Source: Spirogloea muscicola (lineage: Eukaryota; Streptophyta; Zygnematophyceae; Spirogloeales; Spirogloeaceae). From it: 59,827 nucleotides of DNA. This document shows, piece after piece, positions 27,501-38,002 of the stretch. The first letter of the stretch is position 1. Every line of letters starts with the position of its first letter. The stretch covers positions 326,955-386,781 of the forward strand of contig WELB01000050.1 of assembly GCA_009602725.1 (NCBI GenBank), in the 5' to 3' direction. A model generated the notes under the pieces. It was not told the DNA's origin. It saw nothing but the letters and a program-made list of their open reading frames with translations, and searched no databases. The position numbers and the translations under genes are program-made.

Positions 27501-30332
27501 CCAAGACAACAGAGCTGCAAAATGAAAACGAGGAATGGTGATGAGTCACATTCACTGGGCTTCTTGTCATAAATACCTCCTTCTGTAGTGGTAGCTGGCC
27601 TGACCTCCTTTTGAACTCGTAATAGCTGCGATGCTTCTCCTCAAAAGGAGACTGCCAGAAGTCACACATAAGACGACAAATTATAGAGATCAATATGACA
27701 TGTATTCGTCCAATGCAGACCACATGCAAGAATCTACTGTGTCCCAACTTGTACGCAATTAGAAACTGACTGGTGCCTGCGTCTTCAATAACATACATCC
27801 TGTAGCCTTTTTAAGACATCAAGTATCCTGCATCAGCTGGCAAATGCTGTGGTGCTCTGTGCAACTGTTCTCAAAGGCTTCACTGGTACTTACAACGCCC
27901 CTTTGCTTAGCTGCAGCCGTCATCCCATAGTTTGCTAGACGAGTGCACGGGTCGATCTCCTCCTCTGGAGGCTCCGTGAGAGAAACTCGAATGGTGTCCC
28001 CAAGTCCATCCTACGAGAAGACGCGTGCAGGGGTGTTTGAGACAACGTGCTCCTGGAGGAGGAGGCACACGCTTTTGCAATAACTTTTACGTCGTCAAGG
28101 TTTTCCCACTGAGTACTTTGTCCACATGCGAGCCATGCGCACCTGTAACAAAGCGCCTATACCAATAGCTGACTTCATGCGGCCATCCTCCCCATCTCCA
28201 GCCTCAGTGACCCCAAGATGGAGGGGATAGTCCCACCCTTCTCTGTACATCTCAGCACTGAGTAGGCGATATGCAGACTTCATCACGACTGGATTGCTGG
28301 CCTTCATTGAGAAAAGGAAGTTGTGGTAGTCGTACTTGCGGCAGACTCTCGCAAATTCGAAAGCCGACTCCACCTGCACACAGGGCAGTACCGAAGGTTA
28401 TTGCAGAAGACATTATGCACATAGCCGTCTGCATACTTGCATAATACATATGCAGAGGTCCTGGTATCACCACGGCAGCTGTTGAGTAAGTTGTTTGATC
28501 ACAAGTGGCTATTACCATGCCCCTTGGTGAGTCGCCATAGTAGCTCATAATTCTGTCAGACAGACTGCCATGATTGGTCCCTATCCTCATTGCTCTGCCA
28601 AGCCTCTTGCACTTCTCCACAAGAGGCGCAAACACCTAAGACCAATTCATGACAAGACCCCCAACAATCAGCTGCAAGAATACATATACAATCAATGTGA
28701 GTTTCTTTCTAGAGTGCCTAGACAATGCTGCTTCAATTTGGAGCAGCAAGCTTTCGACAGATAGTAGGATATCAACGGCTCCAGCAACATCAATCAGCAA
28801 GGAGTTGGAGCCAATGGCAAAGAGTTGGGCCTGACACTCTCTATATTTTCAAGCTCCAGCTGGTAGAGCTCATCAGTGTACTCCTTAATCTCAAATCTGG
28901 CTCTTGTGTCGGCTGAGACATGCAGAAGTGAGTAAATATCAGGCAACTAAAGCCAACATAAGAGTCGTCTTTTAGAAAACATGATCACCAAGGCTGTTGT
29001 GTTGACTAGCTGCCAAGAAACAGCCAAGATCGTGAACACGTTGACCGGAACTACAGATGTCAACCTGAGAGGTGCACTTACCAAAGTTACCAGGGTTGAT
29101 GCGGATCTTGTCAAAGCAATCCGCAACCTTGGATGCAATCCTCGGTGCAAAATGGATGTCAGCTACCAGGGGTATATTGTACCTGGAGGCAGGCAGGCAG
29201 GCAGATCCTCTTCTTGAGATACCAAAACAGTGCCTGTGCTCCTAACAGCTTCAGTTGCTGCAACTTCATCCCATTGTGGACTTAAGCCGCGTAACCTGAC
29301 CTAATTGCAGCATGCCGTAGCCCATGCTCTGAGTAGCAAAGAGTGATAGTGCTACCTTATCTAAGTGATTTTTTAGGTCATCCAGTCCTCACAACAACTA
29401 TTGGGCATGTTACTACCGTCCTTTTGATGGAGCAGGTTCGCTTGGTAAATTGTCACATTTCCAACTTATTGTGTAACACATTCTCCAGGTTCACTATATG
29501 CACTAACCCAAGCTGGACAAGCTTGTTCTTAATCTCATAGCAGGCATCGGCCTCCTTGTTGCCCTGCACTGTAATACGGCAGATGTCGCACCCACGGTCT
29601 GCCACCAGCATGACCTGCAATTGTCAAGGGCATAAGAAGGTCAAGAGCATGGTCAATCCGCAAGCATTGCAGCTCAACTGCTGGCGACACTTCCAACTGT
29701 AGACAGGAAGAGAGGCAATCTCTGCCTTTAATAAGAAAACGATGTGTCATCGTCTCTTGCACATAGCATAGCAGCTGAAGGTCTCGCAGAAAGCAATGAA
29801 CCAGACGGCACTCTCTCATGCAGATGAATGTATGGTTCGGGATGGTTCCTGACCTGGTCCACAGTGCCCTTGACGTCCTTGGTGTCCGTGGTGGTCATCG
29901 TCTGGATTCGAATGGGATGCTCGCTGCCCACCGCCACGTCCCCAATCATGATCGTTCTTGTTGGTCTCCGCACAGTCTTGTAGTGATACTCAGCATAGCG
30001 TTGCGGCGGGACTGTCAGCAGAAACATACTCCAGGCTGAGGTTGCCAATGACTTTACGAACGATTTGACAGCATCTGTCTAACACAAAGAGACCTAGATT
30101 TCCTTGGATGACCTTGGGGCTCAGCGAGTCGACGTCCTTGCAGTTTGACTTCATGACTGCATGGACATCAACAAGCTATAGTGCAATAAGCCTTGGCTCC
30201 TGAAGACGAGGGCAAAGGTGGCTAGGGCAATGGGCTGCAGGTTCTCGAGTCTGTGCAGCGAGCAAGGAAAGTGCTACCAAAGAGTCGGCTGTTCTGCGCC
30301 GCGGGCGGCAGCTCGAGCACGTCAGCTGTCAT
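24531..30332 (-). CDS. ispG: 4-hydroxy-3-methylbut-2-enyl diphosphate synthase (HDS), plastid type
   Basis: Catalyses the reductive conversion of MEcPP to HMBPP in the plastid MEP isoprenoid pathway. Twenty-one minus-strand exons, all phase-consistent, give 710 residues: 30332..30278, 30156..30094, 30011..29854, 29614..29508, 29182..29082, 28912..28836, 28635..28516, 28373..28143, 28010..27894, 27651..27577, 27402..27325, 27220..27161, 26982..26920, 26725..26581, 26446..26308, 26203..26126, 25958..25913, 25746..25633, 25367..25269, 25044..24940 and 24632..24531. Landmarks: [21 protein letters not shown]-barrel motifs VADIHFAP and [18 protein letters not shown], the plant/apicomplexan middle insertion (exons 9-16), and Fe-S cysteines in [10 protein letters not shown] and [14 protein letters not shown]. 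It ends in [16 protein letters not shown]. Exons 1-2 (about 39 residues, starting [10 protein letters not shown]) are the likely transit peptide and the least certain; the frame continues upstream into the n gap. Confidence 0.96.
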
Positions 30333-30431
30333 CGCCACCGGCCGCCTGCTCGCACGGTCCCGGCGCACCGCCGGCCTGGCCAGCGGCGGGGCAGGCCAGG
30401 CCGGCGCGCCGANTTTCTTTTTTTTTTTTTT

Positions 30432-30488
30432 NNNNNNNNNNNNNNNNNNNNNNNNNNNNNNNNNNNNNNNNNNNNNNNNNNNNNNNNN
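30432..30488. other. Assembly gap (57 n)
   Basis: Run of n directly after a T homopolymer and a lone n at 30413. Confidence 0.95.
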
Positions 30489-30904
30489 TGCCGCCGCCCG
30501 CCAGCCGCGCGGGCAGGCGGTCCACTCGGCGGAGCTGCTCGTGCGAGGGCACGGCCGGGCCCGTCGCGGGCGCGCCGCTGGCCGCCCCCCGCGCACATGC
30601 CGCTGGGGACAGCATCGCAGCAGACTGCTGGTGTTGGCTGCGGCACAGCGGCGGAGGCCTGCCGCCTGGACACCACTGGCTTCGTCTCAGCCGGCGAGCT
30701 CGAGCGCCAGTGGCAGTGCTGCTACCGCAGCCGCAGCCGCCGCAGCCGCCGCCGCCGCCGCCGCGTGGCGCGGCGCAAATCCCGGCGAAGGGAGGGGGGA
30801 GCTGAGTGGTCGCGGGCTACAGGCCCGTCTGGTCCGTCTGGCTCGTCAGCCATCCGATCACAAGTGCCGTCGAGCGATTCGGCGCAAAGCATCTCTCTCG
30901 ACTC

Positions 30905-30970
30905 TGCCTGAACAATGTATTGGCTTGAATTGGCCTCCCTTTCAATTCATGCGCCCCGCGCGCCTTCTCT
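30905..30970 (-). repeat. Inverted copy of the R1 head block
   Basis: Reverse complement matches about 14271-14335 over roughly 62 bases with two differences that I can see, much closer than the R1 units are to each other at 13-14.7 kb. This suggests relatively recent dispersal of this subfamily. Confidence 0.8.
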
Positions 30971-31225
30971 CTGGGGAACAATGTTGTGATCGTTATTGAG
31001 GCAAAAACACGAGATAAACAGGAACACAAGAAAACTAGGTAGAGAAAGGTGAAAAGGAGAAAGTGCTTGGGGTCATCCGCCGCGGCGGGCCGTCATTGGC
31101 CGCAACCAGCCACGTCGGCAGAGGCTCGCTCAGGCTCTGGGAAACCTTGTCCATGAGAAACAGCTCTTTTATCTCTGGCTGTGCTCTTTTATCTCTTGCC
31201 CCTTTGTAGCTGCTCACCGCTCTTA

Positions 31226-32665
31226 GGCCCCTTCGAACCTTTGTCAATTCTTTTGGGCTGGCTTTTCGCAGCCATTGCCCCCATTGGGAGTACCACTTCT
31301 TCTGACATAGCTGTGAGAAAGGGCGGCGAGAGGCCAGCCCGAAGGCGTGTACAAGGCCATGTACTTTAGGCCCTTCCTTATATTTAGCTTACTCACCTAC
31401 TCACACTTACTTACATCGCCCTTACTGGAAGAGTCTCTCTTTCTTCACAGAGCTTCTTGGACTTAGGTGGCTGTGTGCTATAGAGCAATTCTGGCCACTT
31501 CAACCTTTGTTGATTCTAAACAGCCCGTTCCTGGAAGCGTCCTTCTTTTTCCTGGGCTGGCCGATCACAGCCATCGCCCTCTACAGGAGGAGTCTCTCTT
31601 CTCTTGCCGCGCTTCTGCTTCTTGGAATTGTGGAGAGTAGCCCCTTCTTCGGAAGATCTTGTCGTTTCTCTTCCACGTTTTCCGGTGGCTCCATCAGAAG
31701 AAGAAGAACGGACCCTTGTTCATTTCTTTGATGGGCTGGCATCTCCTTCCCCTTTGGAAGAGCTCCTTATCCTTTCCGGCACGGAAAGCCCTGCAGCAGT
31801 CCTTAGCATTTGCCGTCCACTGGTGTGCAGGTCGCGCCTTGGCTGCTGCCTCCGGGTCCCGTCAGGGCGACGCCGTTCATCCCTATACTTATTCTGATCT
31901 ACACTTAGCTGAACGTTATTGAGCGCCTCGAGGTTACTGAGCGCCTCTTGCTCTCCGTCTTGGAGAAGTAGTGGCTCTCCGTCTTAGAGACTAGTATCTC
32001 TCCTTCCAGCCCTTGTAGATTCTATTGGGCTGGCCTCTGACAGCCATTGCCGTAAATTGGAAGAGCTGTTTCTCTTCTCTTTCCTCACCGGCTAGTCTTT
32101 CTGACTTGCCGCTGCTAAGTAGAATTTACTAAGTGATTGTTACTACATGGTCCTTGCTTACTTGTGTCTTTCAGCACTTTTCGGCACCGTCGGACCTTGT
32201 CAAGCTTTTCGGGCTGGCTTCTCACAGCCCTCGCCCCCGTTGGGGAAGCCACTTTCGTTCTTGTCCTTCCAGGAACATAGCCCCTCAGACCTGCGACTGC
32301 TTAGCAGGGGTTACTGAGTAGTTAGTAGCTGCTTTGTTTCTTCTTGTGTGCTTCTTTCTTAGTGCTTCGCCTTAGTGCTTCGCCTGGCCCCCCTTCTTCT
32401 TGGGCTTCTTGTACTCTGCTCATTCTTTTTTTGGGCTGGCTGTTCCAGCCCCTATCCTCAATGGGCGAGCTCTTTCTTCTTTCTTTTCTCTCCATCCTTC
32501 GTGGTACTTGCTTGCTTCATAAAGTGGCTCTCTGAAAGACAAGTGGCTTTGCCAGCCCCTCTTCTCTAAGGGCGAGCACTTTCTTCTTCCCAATGGGGGC
32601 AAGGGCTGTGAGAAGCCAACCCGAAAAGAATTGACAAGGTTCGAAGGGGCCAAAGTACGAAGGGG
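31226..32665. repeat. R2 repeat cluster 1
   Basis: Copies of a roughly 70-90-bp motif occur at about 31226-31300, 31500-31595, 31715-31775, 32005-32070, 32180-32260, 32417-32480 and, inverted, 32575-32665. The core is GGCCCCTTCGAACCTTGTC, then GGGCTGGCTTCTCACAGCCC, then TGCCCCCATTGGAAGAGCCA. The GGGCTG...CAGCCC part forms a 6-bp stem with an 8-nt loop. Some copies show compensating forms (GGGCTGGCTNNNCCAGCCCC). Confidence 0.8.
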
Positions 32666-33094
32666 CCAAAAAAAAAGTTTCGTGTAATTGAAACAAACGA
32701 AGGCGAAATGGCCAAGTACAAATGCAAGCACATCTGAAGACAACCTACAGCAAGCCAAAAGCGCTACCTTCGAACTGGTGTAGGATGAACCACTCAATAA
32801 CGACGAGTGAGGAGCCTAAATCCGACAGACTAGCTGACGGGAAAACAATCTCCTGACGATAGCCAGAGGCTGCAGCGAGAGCACGGCCAGCACGCAGGTG
32901 CAAGGCGGCGGGCCAGAAGGTGCAAGAAGGCGGGCCACCGCCGACCAGTCGGCTCCCGGCCGCCTCCGCCGTCACCTGCTGACGGCGAGCCGTGGGGGCG
33001 ACCCCGGTGGAACGGCGTGGAGCTGGTCGCCAATCGGCGGCCGCCAAGTCAGTTGCTCTTTGGCCTCCTCACTCCAACACTCACCCCGCGCCAT

Positions 33095-33165
33095 CTCCGC
33101 CGCCTCCGCCGCCGCCGCCTCCGCCGTCGCCGCCGCCGTCGTCGCCGCCGCCGCCGCCGCCGCGC
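33095..33165. repeat. CCG-rich triplet tract upstream of the SEC14-like gene
   Basis: Almost pure CCG/GCC triplets with a few CCT and GTC interruptions, ending about 155 bp before the ATG at 33320. Similar tracts lie near 3221-3240, 8004-8042, 15264-15310 and 41637-41655, each close to a gene start. Confidence 0.7.
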
Positions 33166-33319
33166 CTCACTGCCGAGCTGCGCGGCGCAGCGGCAGAGCT
33201 GCTGAGCTCACAGAGCGGCTGCACGTCTCGCCCGTCGTCCGCCAGTCCCCTGGCCCGGCTGTCCTCCGCCGGGCCCGGCCCCCGACCGCCGCCGGCTCGG
33301 GCGGCCCCGCGCGCCGGCC

Positions 33320-35761
33320 ATGATGCACAAGCTCAAAGACAAGGTGCTCAACGGCCTCTCGCCGTCGCACCGCGCCGCCGCCGCCGACGGCGAGCCGGAC
33401 ACGGCCAACGGCGACGGCAGCCCCGCGGCTGCAGGTGCAACTGCAGCAAACCTCCATTGATCTTACTGCATCCTCAGCCAGTCATGGTATTACCCGCACT
33501 GCACCACCATCAGGGCTCAGTGACGGCCATACAACGGCGCTGCTTGCCGCAAGCTCCGTCTCCACATTGTGCGGCTTCCCATTTGCTGGCGATTGACACG
33601 CGGCGCCTCAGCACCTCAAGCTGAGGGCGCTGGTGCTGCGGCAGACGACGAGGCTGACGGCAGCGCTGAGGCGGCGTGCTCTGATGAAGCCCGCGCTCTC
33701 GCGGAGCTCCGGCAGGCTGTTGGAGCTGACGGCGTCGACACTAGCGTGAGTGGCCGCTGGTCACACCCTCAAGCTCTGCCCTCACCTTGGGAGCAACCTA
33801 CTGCTGTGACTTCAGCAATTGTGCTGGGTAGCCACTTGGTACTGGCATTACTCCATAGGCGGCACCGACACTTGGGGCACAGAGCATCACTGTGGACGCC
33901 CCATATCTGTGTTACTTGGTTCACTTCTTAGCCCATTAAAAGCACGTCTTCTGATTGCCACTGGGGTGCCACTATGCAGGGCGTCGACGATGCCACGCTC
34001 AATCGCTTCCTCCGGGCGCGGGGCATGCGCGTGCACAAGGCAGCCAAGCTCTACGTCGGCCACGTGAGGTGGCGCAAGGAGTACTTGCCCCAAGGCCGCG
34101 TCCTGCAGTCGGAGATCGCCAACGAGCTTGCTGCTGACAAGTGCTTCCTGCAGGTCTCGTCATAGAGCCGGCCTGGGTCACCCTGCTGCTACCTGCTCGT
34201 CGCAATTGCCAGCAAGTTCTTCTCGGGCAGCGCGCTCACTGCAGTTGCAAGGCACCTTTGCCTGCACATGCCAAGCTTGAGTGCCTGCCAAATGTATCTC
34301 AATGCTGGCTGTGGCTTCTGCAAGGATCAATCAGTCAAGCAGATGCCCTGATCTGACATGCAGAGGTGGGAGCTGCTTGCATGCTGATTTGCTTCATTGG
34401 TCAGTGCTTGATTTACCACTTGCCTGGATCAGGGGCACGACAAGGCGGGGAGGCCCATCATTGTCGTGCATGGGTGCAAGCACGATGCTGCCGGCCGAAA
34501 TCTCGACGAGTTCAAGCGTACGGGCCACGACTGGCTGTTCCCACTACCTGGTCATGGGGTTATTTGAGCAGTAGTTGCTGATTGCTTGTCATTTGCCACT
34601 TCTGTTTTCACTGCCGGGTCTGATCAGACCATTGCTGTGGACAACGTTGCAGGATACTGTGTCTTCAACGTCGACCAGGCTGTAAATAAGTAGGTGTTGG
34701 ACGCCTTCCCTAGGGGTCTTGCAAAGCTCCTTGTGTGCATCATAATCAGCATTCCTGCTCTGTGTCGCCACTGACAGGCTTGCACTTCTCTGTGCGTACA
34801 TTATATTGCGGACGCTCTCCAGTAGCTAAGTGTGGCTTGCACCTTCGCCAAACACCTCTGATTCCATGCATATTGGGATTATTACTTTTGTTGCAGTATG
34901 CAGGATGGCATAGAGACATTCTGCGCAATCTTGGACCTGCAAAATGTGGGCTACAAGAATCTGGACTCTAAGGCCCTCATTGCCATCTTCGATTTTCTCC
35001 AGGTTATTGAAGCAAACTCATGAACCTTACTGCCTTCCTGCTTACTGTGACAAAGTTGCTACACAGGCCTGCATGCATTTGCAGATGAATAGTGTTCCTT
35101 GTTTAAAATTCAGCATGTAATCGTCTCCCTGACGTGCACGCGAGCATGGCGAGCAGGCACAGTACCCCGAGAGGCTTGGCAGGCTCTTCATGATCCACGT
35201 ACCAACTATTTTCTGGGGCATTTGGAAAATGGTCTCACCCTTTGTTGACAAAGCCACTCGGCAGAAGGCAAGCCAACTTTTCTCGATGCTTGCCAACAAA
35301 TTGCATGCCCCCTACTGAGCCAAGCGGAGGGGCCAAGGCAGTTGGCAGTGCTGGTCTGCCCCAGCATCTCTTTGTCTTCACACATTTTGTGCAGGACCTT
35401 AAAGCTGAAAGACTTATTTGTACCTAAGATGCGACTCCGTGTGCTTCTTCTGGTGAGGCAGATCCTCTTTGTGGAGGACAAGCGCCTGATGGAAGCGCTG
35501 CTGGAGGAGATTGACCTTGACCAGCTGCCCAAAGATTACGGCGGCAAGCTGGACCTGGTTCCCATCCAGCTGGCTGCTAGAAGTGGGGCGCCGGCTGGTG
35601 CCGCAGCTACTGCACCAGCCCGACCTGCTGCAACCGCTCCAGTCCCGCCTGCCGCAGTGATGCCATTCCAGCAACCTGGTGCCGGGCTGCCATTGCAGCA
35701 GGGTTCGCAGGCTGCTGTGCAGGTGCCAGCATCTGCACAACCATTCATGGTTGATTCTTAA
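33320..35761 (+). CDS. SEC14-like (CRAL-TRIO) lipid-transfer protein
   Basis: Exons 33320..33434, 33612..33745, 33980..34153, 34433..34517, 34653..34689, 34897..35002, 35157..35267 and 35462..35761 encode 353 residues. Residues about 84-141 are the CRAL-TRIO N segment (ATLNRFLRARGMRVHKAAKL). The lipid-binding lobe follows: GHDKAGRPIIVVHG, FKRYCVFNVDQAV, FCAILDLQNVGYKNLDSKAL and YPERLGRLFMIHVPTIFWGIW, then ILFVEDKRLMEALLEEID. The C-terminal 60 residues are Ala/Pro/Gln-rich. Such proteins move or present phosphatidylinositol and phosphatidylcholine at membranes. Intron 7 appears to be GC-AG (AAG|GCAAGC at 35268), a known minor class. ATG at 33320 is followed by a second ATG. Confidence 0.93.
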
Positions 35762-36869
35762 TGTAACGTCCAAAACTTGCAGGTAGCTGCCATGCAGCGC
35801 AACTTATGATATCCTCAGTCTGTACATGCTGCAATTGCCATCTTGGCAGTTTCAGCAAGCACATTCGTATGTTTGCTGCATCAAGATCAGGGATCCTGAG
35901 AACGCCAAATTGCCAAGCACTCTGTGCACCCCAGGCAGGCACAGCCTTGCATGGTGCATAGACCAGCATTCTTTATCAAGAACCATTGGATACTTACAGA
36001 TAAAGCAAGGAACACCCACATCACAGAAAGTAAAATCCTTCTTCCTGTCTGATGTCACTACTTCGCTTACAGTCCTCTCACTGCTTGAGAGTCTCGTATA
36101 CCAGCACACTGCTGGAGTTGTGAGTAAGCCCTTCTAGTAGTAGTCAAGCATTCTTGGGTCTGAGGAGACCGCGCTGCTCCGGTGCGCACCCCAGCCATGG
36201 CTGTTACCACACCGCAGGTCTGAGTGGAGCCTGTGCTAGTCTGACCTCTGTCTGCCGCCACAAGCGGATCTGCATCTGTACTATCAAGACGAGGACAGTC
36301 TGCTGATCCTGCAAATGCCCAGCTTTAGGATACAGTGGAGAAAGCAAGAAGCTACTACTATGTAACTGTCAACAGGAGCAACATCAGGAGTTACCAACTC
36401 CCGAAGATATCCATAGATAATCCTCAGCGAGAGCGAATCAAACACTTACCAACCACGTGCCCTAGCCTGAAAAGCCTATACCTCAACAATTTGGGAGCTT
36501 GTTGGTGGATAAATCTCACAATTTCTTGATGCAAGACATACATGGCATTTCCATAAAATGCCTCGACCTCGTTATCTGTGTCCCTCTAAAGTAGCCGCAT
36601 CTTCTAGAACAGAGAATGACTGATGCGAGCCACAATGTCTGCAACGTTGTCAGCTGTGTACTTCAATTTCAGAGCTACTGGTTGCATTCTGGTCGTAGGT
36701 GGTCATCGCATGAGGTCCAGGTCACCCGAAGCACTGCACATGCCATATGTGAAATTTGTAGAGATAATGTAGCCAGGCTCCCTTACTGACTGTACTAGGC
36801 CCAGCAAAGGCGCAGCGAAGAAGTTGAGCGGGAGCAAGCAGCGCGGGATTTTTGGACCCCTGGTTTGTA
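35762..36869. other. Intergenic region after the SEC14-like gene
   Basis: Lower GC than the genes. No coding signature, RNA gene or repeat was recognised before the foldback begins near 36870. Confidence 0.5.
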
Positions 36870-37795
36870 CTCACTTTCGTTCTTGATTGTTTCCGAGTAC
36901 ATCTCTCTTTGCTGTCAAGTGCCATTATCTTTGTCCATTATCAGTCCAACTCTTTGATTCTTCTTTGACATGGCTTCTTCCAGCGGCACTAATACTACTA
37001 ACATGACTGAGGATTTCGAAGTAGACAGGTTATGCCCACAAGCGCTACACGATCACTGCTCCAGCGGCACTAATTCAGATTCACTGGCGAGAATTTTCTT
37101 GAAAAATGGAAGATGACAATGCACCTTCAGGACAGGAATCTTTATGGCCGTTGTTAATGATTCAAATCCCGAACCATTTGAGTATCATCCTACATACAAT
37201 ATCTGGTCAAGATAAATTCTGAAAGGTAATGTCAACGATATTGTGTGAATATTAATGACAATCTAACTAATTCCTAGCCGTAGTCTTCCCGAAGCAAAGC
37301 AAATTTGGGATAGTCTATCATGATAGAAAGTGCGAAAAATCTATTTTTCATCATAGACTATCCCAGATTTGCTTTGCTTTGGGACCTATGTATATGACTC
37401 AGTTGATTGTTATCTACATTCACAGAAATTGTTGACATTTCCTTTTGACCAGATATTGTATCTAGGATGGCTTTCTGATGGTTCGTGATCTGAACCGTCA
37501 ACAATGCCACAAGATTCCTGTCCTGAAGGTGCATTGTCATCTTCCATTTCCAGGATAAATTTCTCGCCAGTGAAATTTAAATCAGCGCCGCTGGAGAAGT
37601 GAAGTCCTATAGCGCTTGTGGGCCCATAACCTGTCTAGATTCGATATTCTCAGACATGTTGGTAGTGTTAGTGCCGCCGGAAGAAGCCATGTGAAAATTG
37701 AATCAAACAGTTGAATAACAATCGATGGACAAAGATGATAGCTCTTGACAGCAAAGAGAGATGTAATCGGGAACAATCAAGAACGAAAGTGAGAA
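36870..37795. mobile_element. Large imperfect foldback (about 460-bp arms) derived from copia-like gag sequence
   Basis: The arms, about 36870-37325 and 37340-37795, are inverted copies centred near 37332. Shared blocks, in mirrored order, include TCACTTTCGTTCTTGATTGT, TCTCTCTTTGCTGTCAAG, ATGGCTTCTTCC.GCGGCACTAA, GACAGGTTATG, CACAAGCGCTA, TCCAGCGGC.CTAA/GAT, GACAATGCACCTTCAGGACA and, next to the centre, GATAGTCTATCAT. Both arms contain broken frames resembling the N-terminus of a Ty1/copia gag (an ATG with SSGTNTTNM, then WKWKMTMHLQDRNL in the right arm). Stops and indels differ between arms, so neither copy is functional. A head-to-head double insertion or a retroelement-derived hairpin locus are the alternatives. 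Confidence 0.8.
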
Positions 37796-38002
37796 AGGTA
37801 GAAGGTAAGGAAGATCCTGACAATCCTCACTCACCCCCCTTTTCCACAGTGTGATGCCTTGCATTCTTACTAAACTGTTTCTAAAAATAACCAGAGCAAC
37901 AAGCTCACAATGCGAGAGCTCACTACCTGACATATCAAGCCCCACGTGAATTTTCTCAACAGAGACCATGAATGGCAACAGCAATTTGAAAAAGATACAC
38001 AC

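Larger units (their letters stand above)
30333..33319. other. Intergenic region: gap, inverted R1 fragment and R2 repeat cluster
   Basis: Upstream of ispG there is a 57-n gap bordered by a T-run (30415-30431) and GC-rich triplet sequence (CCG/CAG mix at about 30723-30775). An inverted R1 fragment follows at about 30905-30970. From 31.2 to 32.7 kb at least seven R2 copies occur. A CCG tract at 33095-33165 precedes the SEC14-like start. No gene was seen; long frames over the gap are artefacts. Confidence 0.6.
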
